DNA from: Eumeta japonica
Lineage: Eukaryota > Arthropoda > Insecta > Lepidoptera > Psychidae
DNA: 64,000 bases
Direction of reading: 5' to 3'
NCBI GenBank assembly: GCA_005406025.1
Contig: BGZK01000215.1
Span: 496,001-560,000, forward strand
The position numbers and the translations under genes were made by a program. The notes under the pieces were generated by a model that worked only from the letters and a program-made list of their open reading frames with translations, was not told where the DNA came from and ran no database searches. Positions 58,151 to 64,000 of the stretch are shown here, one piece after another (the first letter of the stretch is position 1; every line of letters starts with the position of its first letter).

Positions 58151-59671
58151 AAGTAGTAAAAAAAATAATAGCTATTAAAAAATATAAATAAAAGTTAATA
58201 AAAAATCCAAAAAAAATTTAATTTTTTTTTAGTCATTTCTATTTAATATTTTTGCATTTAAAAATGGCATTTCATTTCAAATTTTATTTCATTTTTTGAT
58301 TAATTGTTTACAAACAAATAGACTAGATTAAGATTTTTTTTCAATTTTTTTACTATTTTATTTTTAAGAACAAATAATAATTAAAACAAAAAAATACTAA
58401 AAAAAAAAGTATTGCTTAAACTTGTTTTTTTTTTTTAATTTCCATTGTTTAAGTGATTAGTTAAGAAATTATTTTTTTCCTTAAAAATCACAGATAGCAT
58501 TCCTTAATAAAGTAACAATAAAATTTATTAATAATATGATTATTTATTAAGTTAACAATTTGTTATAAACAAATTCAGTATATCACACTATTTTTATTGA
58601 AAGTCAAAACTATCATGTGTAACAATATACTGAAAAGAATTTTTTTCTTTTTTTGTAACGTTTTTGAATATCACACGGTACCATAGTTATAGCGACTTCA
58701 TTTGTCAAGTGACACGACTAATATCTTTATAACATATATACATATAACACAAATATATTTTTTTGCGCTGTTTGTAAACTTCTGTGTTAACTTAACTGTT
58801 CATAATTCAATACAATTATAAAATTATATGTATAATCAAAGTGTATGAATTGCTTAAGTTGGATTTTATTGAATTTAATCTTATTTATTATCCATTACAT
58901 ATTGATGTGTACAAAATTTAATTTCAGTTTTTTACGATCAGTTACCAATCATTTAAATATTTTGAAAAACATATCGAAATGCTACAGAAGCGCACTATTG
59001 AAAACAAGTTAGGGCTGTGTGTTTTTAAAGTATGGATAAAACTATAAAGATTTCTATAATTTTCTTAAATGCATACGCATTAATTATTTCTTAAACGGAT
59101 GGGCAATGTTGTGGAGAGCGCAGAAAATATTACTAGTTGATAAAATTTTAGATCTGGCTTGAGAAGTGTTCAAGACTGTAATAGTTTTCATCACTTTATT
59201 GAAGGTTAATTTATACAAATGACTTGCAGCCAAGAAACTGATATTATTTGTTTTTACCTGAATATTGAAAAAAGTCAAAATATAATTATAATTGCAGCAG
59301 TTTTAGTTAATTTTGAATTAAAACGAACAATTACATTCGTTCTGAACTCTCTAACAGTTATGGGTACGCCTATGGATTAGATAATAGTGTTGTCGTTAAT
59401 TGTCCATAGAAAAAGGGAAAATCAAACTATGCTTTGTTCCACTCTTCAGGAGTTTTACGAAAAACTTATGCCAGTATGAAAATTAAAAGTCGTCCCTTCA
59501 AAGTGACAAATAAACGTTTAATTTTTTTCAGTCGTAGAAACTAGATGACTACAACAATCTCACTATTTAATTAAATGCATCGTCTTACATGTTGAACATG
59601 TATACAATCGGTAAACGCAAATCTGAAACTACGGTCCACAAACATATTTCAAAAATTAAAGCTTGATTTGT
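58151..59671. other. Intergenic, extremely AT-rich
   Basis: 58150-58500 is nearly all A and T with long homopolymers. The 3' flank of the 59.7-kb gene is at the right end; ATTAAA on the minus strand near 59566-59571 is the nearest poly(A)-type word. No gene recognised. Confidence 0.4.
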
Positions 59672-60686
59672 TTAGTAATGTCCGCCGGCGTTGATGGCGT
59701 GAGCGTGAGCGACTTGCAGCCCCGGGGAGTTGATGCTGGAGGCGCCCGCATGCTGCAGCTGGCCGCCGCGATGCTGCTGCGCTTCAGCGGCGCTGACGTG
59801 CACGCCGCCGGCGTTGTGCGCGAACGATACCGCCGACTGGTGGTTCGAGGCGCCGTTGCGGTTCTGCGCCGCCGCTATGGCCGTGTTACCGCCGTAGGTG
59901 CGCTCCGCCGCCGCCGTCGCCGAGTTGTAGTGCAGTCCGGAACCGTGCTGCCCGGAGTGGAACGACGGCCCGTGTCGAGCGCCGGGCGCCGCGGACCCGT
60001 GGTTGTTGTAGATCGGTTGGTGCTGAGCGTATCGGCCGGTTTGCGCTATTCCCCCTGCGCGTACGTGTTGCCGCCGGCCGCGCCGAAGCCGGTGCCCACG
60101 GCGCGCCCGGGGCCGCTCTGGTAGGCGGCGCCGATGCCGCTCGAGTGCCGGAAGCCGCCGGCGTCGATGCTGTGTCCGCTGCCGAACCCGAAGGAGACGC
60201 TCGGCGCTTGGGCCCTAGGCCATGCGGAGTATCCTGAAGTGAAGAGAAATAATTAACAAAAGATCTGCATCATTTGAATACTATTGAATGAACTATAATG
60301 AATACAAGCCGTTTATTTATAACTTAAACAGCCATTTCATTAAGTGTGATCATACTGTCTGGATCATCATCATACAAACACTGAAAAGTCATCGTGTAAA
60401 GAGTTCATGTGCGTGATATGAACTCTTATGATATGGACGAAGACAAGAATAGTTTACAAGAAGATATTAAAGAAAAGACGGGTTCTAAGTTACAGCACAG
60501 CTTTTATCATAGGCTACCTAAGCACTAAGCTCATTAAATTGCTACTCCTAAATAACGATAATTAATCATATCGTCTAGTTAAATACAAATTAAGGGCGCG
60601 TCACGCCACTCACCTCCGTCCCAGACGGGCACCGCCTGGCACGCCGCGGCGACCAGCACTAGAGCGAACGCCTTCGACGCGAACAT
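59672..60686 (-). CDS. Secreted His/Gly/Ala-rich protein, one-base frameshift
   Basis: Two exons: 60686-60614 (24 codons plus one base; MFASKAFALVLVAAACQAVP is a signal peptide; donor GTGAGT) and 60233-59672 (acceptor TATTTCTCTTCACTTCAG), joined in phase 1 to start GYSAWPRAQAP. The frame then runs through SFGFGSGHSIDAGGFRHSSG and AAGGNTYAQG and stops at a TAG (60048-60046) just after a run of five C (60055-60051, G on the coding strand). One more G in that run would restore the frame: GGIAQTGRYAQHQPIYNNHG, then TAAAERTYGGNTAIAAAQNR, SAVSFAHNAGGVHVSAAEAQ and finally LQVAHAHAINAGGHY. The intact product would be about 211 residues, low in Cys, rich in Gly, Ala, His, Ser and Asn. The clean frame on both sides suggests an assembly error or a recent mutation, not an old pseudogene. 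Probably an extracellular structural protein; family not named. Confidence 0.85.
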
Positions 60687-60755
60687 TTTTGCGATATTTT
60701 TCGGTGTGCTTTTCCTGCGGTGGCTACGGTTGCTACAGCTTTCGCCGGCGGTGTG

Positions 60756-60788
60756 TATGATTACAGTGTCCGGCCCGCGGCTTATATA
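60756..60788 (-). promoter_or_regulatory. TATA box and initiator of the His/Gly/Ala-rich gene
   Basis: TATATAA at 60788-60782 and TCATA, an initiator-like word, with its A at 60758; spacing 30 bases, start codon about 72 bases downstream. Confidence 0.6.
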
Positions 60789-60789
60789 G

Positions 60790-61318
60790 TATGGACGCTA
60801 CTGCTCCTCGCGGCGGGTCATCTCGACCGGCCCATTAGATACCTACACTGCTCGGATCCCCCCAAAAGCCAATGACATTCCGTATCACATGTGAATTACG
60901 GTACATTATTTATTAGAGCCATGGCGCGCGCCGTGGTGATGCGATCTCATAAAAATCTATAATGATACACTTAAATTATGTGACCGGTGAACTCTCTTAT
61001 TACGAAATATTGTAAGTTTAGATGGCGACGTTTTATATGTGTTTTATTGTGTGTAAGTTCATTAGCACGGAAATTCATTAATTTGTTTTTAACGCGACCG
61101 CATTTGTAGAGAAATAAATTTAAAATGCCAAGTATCACATTGGATTAATTTACGAACGTTTTCGGAGTTTACTCCTTAAGAATCAATTTTATATTTAGGC
61201 CCGGGGTATGGAATTTTATGGGAGTAAAATCAAGTGTTAGATAAATGACGTTACGCTGTCGTCATGGTTACTGAAATAAATAAATCGTCATGGTTACTGT
61301 TTACATATCAGAATTTGA
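60790..61318. other. Intergenic
   Basis: GC-rich for about 60 bases beyond the promoter, then AT-rich. A short tandem duplication of TCGTCATGGTTACTG lies at 61258-61298, next to the endonuclease fragment. Confidence 0.4.
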
Positions 61319-61630
61319 CAAATACCAGTTATACTTGGTGAAGATTTTAATATTGATTTTAATAAAGAAGATGGTTTCCGTTTAGTACAATTTCTGAAAG
61401 ATGAACTGAACTCAGATTTAATTTCTGACAGAACAATAGGGACAACTAGATATGGTACAACTATTGATGCGATGTTTTCACGATTTATCACACATGTATC
61501 TTCCGACATTCATGTATCATATTTTAGTTACCATAAACCAATTGTTTCAGTGTTTAATGATACCGCTATTGTTCCTGTGATAAACATTACGCAAGATAAC
61601 GTCAATGATAGAGAAAATCAATCTTACTAA
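61319..61630 (+). pseudogene. Fragment of a mobile-element endonuclease (EEP-type) domain
   Basis: An open frame without its own start reads IPVILGEDFNIDFN, then LVQFLKDELNSDLISDR, TTRYGTTIDAMFSR and VSYFSYHKPIVSVF, ending at TAA 61628-61630. This order fits the C-terminal half of an endonuclease/exonuclease/phosphatase domain: DFN (from GDFN), a TxIDxxF motif and a final YH(K/R)P in place of SDH. I remember similar sequences downstream of the helicase of insect Helitron/Helentron elements, but a LINE source is also possible. The N-terminal half is absent, so it is an inactive relic with an otherwise intact frame. Confidence 0.55.
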
Positions 61631-63313
61631 AAATTTTATTGTAAAACATAATTATTTTCAATATTTTCTTAAATGACGAATTAATTGTTTTACTATTAAC
61701 ATAAATAAATGAATGAATTGTATATTATGCTTTGAATAATATAATAGATGCTTTCATTTACCATTATACTAATCTATATGTACGATATCATCTTAAAGCA
61801 GTAAACTCCATTCATGCGTCGGAGCTGACACACTTTTTTTTGTAATACATACGAAAGCTGGAAGTGTAAAACATAAATTTCGCTGTTACGTCACAGCTTT
61901 AGCACCGACCGTCACGTACTTATTTATGGACATTTATGGAATGTGCAACGTCACAAAGTGTATTTACATAAGATAAATTAATACATCGATTAGTGTAGAA
62001 AGAAAAATATCTATCTTTCATCTGTACATACTTAAATATGAGTCCGCCGCTAAACTTTTATTATCAAATCTATTGGTTGATTTAGAAATTGTATTTTTAT
62101 TCTACTAACATTATAAATTTTGCATACGCACAAAAATCATTAGAAATTGAAATCATGAAATAAGATAATCGTAACGAAATTTTAATTTATGTCAAACAAA
62201 GCATTTGCACGTTGTTTGAAAGACAACCGTAAGACATTTTATTAAAATAATTATGTAAAAAAAGACTTATCTTTTTTATCGTGAACAGCAGTTGTATGGT
62301 TTGGTTCTCTGGATGTGTTGCGTCATCACTATAACTCTCAAAAAACTTCTTTGAGATATTTTTTTTTAACACAATAAGAAGCCAAACGTACAAAAAGCTT
62401 CTTGAATATGTTCGATCTGATCCTCATGACTTATTGCAATAATGAAGTTCGTATCGATCACAGGACAAAAGATATTGGCATTATGACATAATTAAATAAA
62501 AGTGCCAACGAACCCAAATTGTTTTTTTTTTTATACGTAGCACTACTGTGTTATGATAAAACAATATAAACAAATATAGGTATTAATGACTTTATATAGT
62601 GTTGTAAACCAGTATAATATACTTTGAATTTTTTAATGAGATTTTATTCTATTAAGGCCACATTTTCAAATAGTTTTCTTATTGTTTATTGATTTAATTA
62701 TTCAATACATTATTACTATTTTAATGAAACTTACAGCGTGCACTATAAGAAAATTCAATTTTTTTTTACCCGTGTAAAATTAGTATTTCCCTATTTTTAC
62801 AATTTTGAAATGCACAAAACATTAAAAGGAATTTTTTTTGTAGAAGTCTCATTATTTATAAGTTAAGAAAAACTAACTATAAGTTACGAAAACATATTTT
62901 ATTATTATTTATTGTCTTATTTTATAATACATATCCTTTAAAAACACATCAAATTTGTCGCTTGTATGTATTAGCCTTTTTACGTTAAAGTAAAAATGAA
63001 AAAAAAAGTTTAAAAATAAGACTTTTCTTGTATGGATAGGCCCTCTTTATATTTCTATTTTAGTTTACTAGACTAGACTATGTATACAGTAAAATATTTG
63101 ATTGCACAAATAATAGTCTACTATCCGTTAGTATGTCTGTTTGATCTCCTGTCTGTATATCCTTTTATAACTTAAAAAAAGGTTCTTGATATAATTTCGT
63201 GTGCAGTTGGAACATGTGATTGTGTAAATGGTAGGCTATATGTGTATTCGACATCTCATATTGTAACCATAAAAAAAAAGATTTTTCTGTATTTCATTAG
63301 GAAACATATTTAT
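61631..63313. other. Intergenic, AT-rich
   Basis: No gene, RNA or mobile element recognised. Confidence 0.4.
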
Positions 63314-64000
63314 TAGTCTAGTCGACAAGTTCAAAATCGTGTTAATTCTTGATATAGGTCCTAAAAATATGTTTGATAGCTCATTGGATTCGGAATGACG
63401 TCTAGAAAAATGTATTCGAAGTATTTTACTGCACGATAAAAATTACAAAAGTTTTTTACACGATAAAAATTACAAATTAAGTAGAAAAAAAAAGGTATTT
63501 CGTTTTTTGACAATTACTCAAAAACTATTAATATTTAAAAAATTTAATAAGAAGACTCATAAAGAAGAGGAAATTTCCAAAAAAAAAGTCCTAACTCCTG
63601 AAACTGTAGCTCCATTACTTATAATTTTAATTTACTGTTGAAAATAAGACCCCGCGCGGCCGATACAGCATGGCCGCGCTGCCGCTCAACAGAGTCTATC
63701 ACTTAAAATAATTTTTTTATAGTTTTAAATATCAATACTAAAATTTAAAAAAAATATGGTGTCATTAGAACATTTTAAAGAATGAAGTCCCGTCGGAAAA
63801 AAATTTTTTTGTTCATGTTTCAAAAAGTTAAACAATTGTTAACTAAGTATTTTTTCGTGAGCTATTATTTTTACAAAATAAGGTATAAAAGTTTAAATAA
63901 TTGGCCTATAAACTTTTAGCTTCTTGGAGATCTTCTTATATATATACTTAACAAGACCACGTTATAAAATTATCTTAAATTTGTGTATTTTGTTTATAAA
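63314..64000 (+). repeat. Dispersed repeat family R1, copy 2 (runs off the window)
   Basis: Same orientation and order of conserved words as 57451-58150, from TAGTCTAGTCGACAAGTTCA to GCTTCTTGGAGATC and GTGTATTTTGTTTATAAA at the window edge. No coding capacity. Confidence 0.7.

Noticed and set aside
59663..60124. Plus-strand 153-codon frame opposite the His/Ala-rich gene
   Set aside because: GC-rich shadow; the minus strand has the signal peptide exon, matching splice phase and promoter.

Overview
This window is AT-rich eukaryotic, almost certainly lepidopteran, nuclear DNA. The signs are compact two-exon genes for secreted structural proteins with TATA plus arthropod initiator promoters, degraded mariner transposases, many copies of a Helitron-like repeat with the conserved CTAGT end seen across moths and butterflies, a short run of the insect telomere motif CCTAA, and GTGC/GT microsatellites. 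The species is not identifiable from the sequence alone.

Genes. Five genes are well supported, all on the minus strand and all built alike: a short exon 1 carrying the signal peptide, a phase-1 intron, and one exon 2 with the rest of the protein. They are (1) a glycine-rich protein at 7130-8718 whose frame is broken in this assembly; (2) a 241-residue protein with a charged linker and a conserved-looking C-terminus at 12377-13325; (3) a 72-residue secreted protein at 41259-43513; (4) a 178-residue secreted protein at 47103-49589; (5) a His/Gly/Ala-rich protein at 59672-60686 with a single-base frameshift. None carries a chitin-binding (RR) consensus. Gly-rich, Ala/Ser/His-alternating segments suggest cuticle, silk or eggshell-type extracellular structural proteins, but that is inference. 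Weaker candidates are a multi-exon gene tail at 36292-37249, a small two-exon ORF at 52167-52687, and degraded coding stretches at 24.8-25.3 kb and 40.7-41.0 kb.

Mobile and repeated DNA fills much of the rest: three mariner remnants (two of one family with different deletions, one of another), about nine Helitron-like fragments several of which carry an internal degenerate GATTCC-type minisatellite, a 491-bp foldback element (3802-4292), a near-perfect 140-bp hairpin (34678-34817), two pairs of unnamed dispersed repeats (30.25/55.76 kb and 57.45/63.31 kb), and an endonuclease-domain fragment at 61319-61630.

Layout: 0-5 kb repeats; 7-13.4 kb genes 1 and 2; 13.4-41 kb gene-poor with CpG-rich islands and repeats; 41-50 kb genes 3 and 4; 50-59 kb repeats; 59.7-60.7 kb gene 5; 61-64 kb repeats. 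No tRNA, rRNA or CRISPR was seen.
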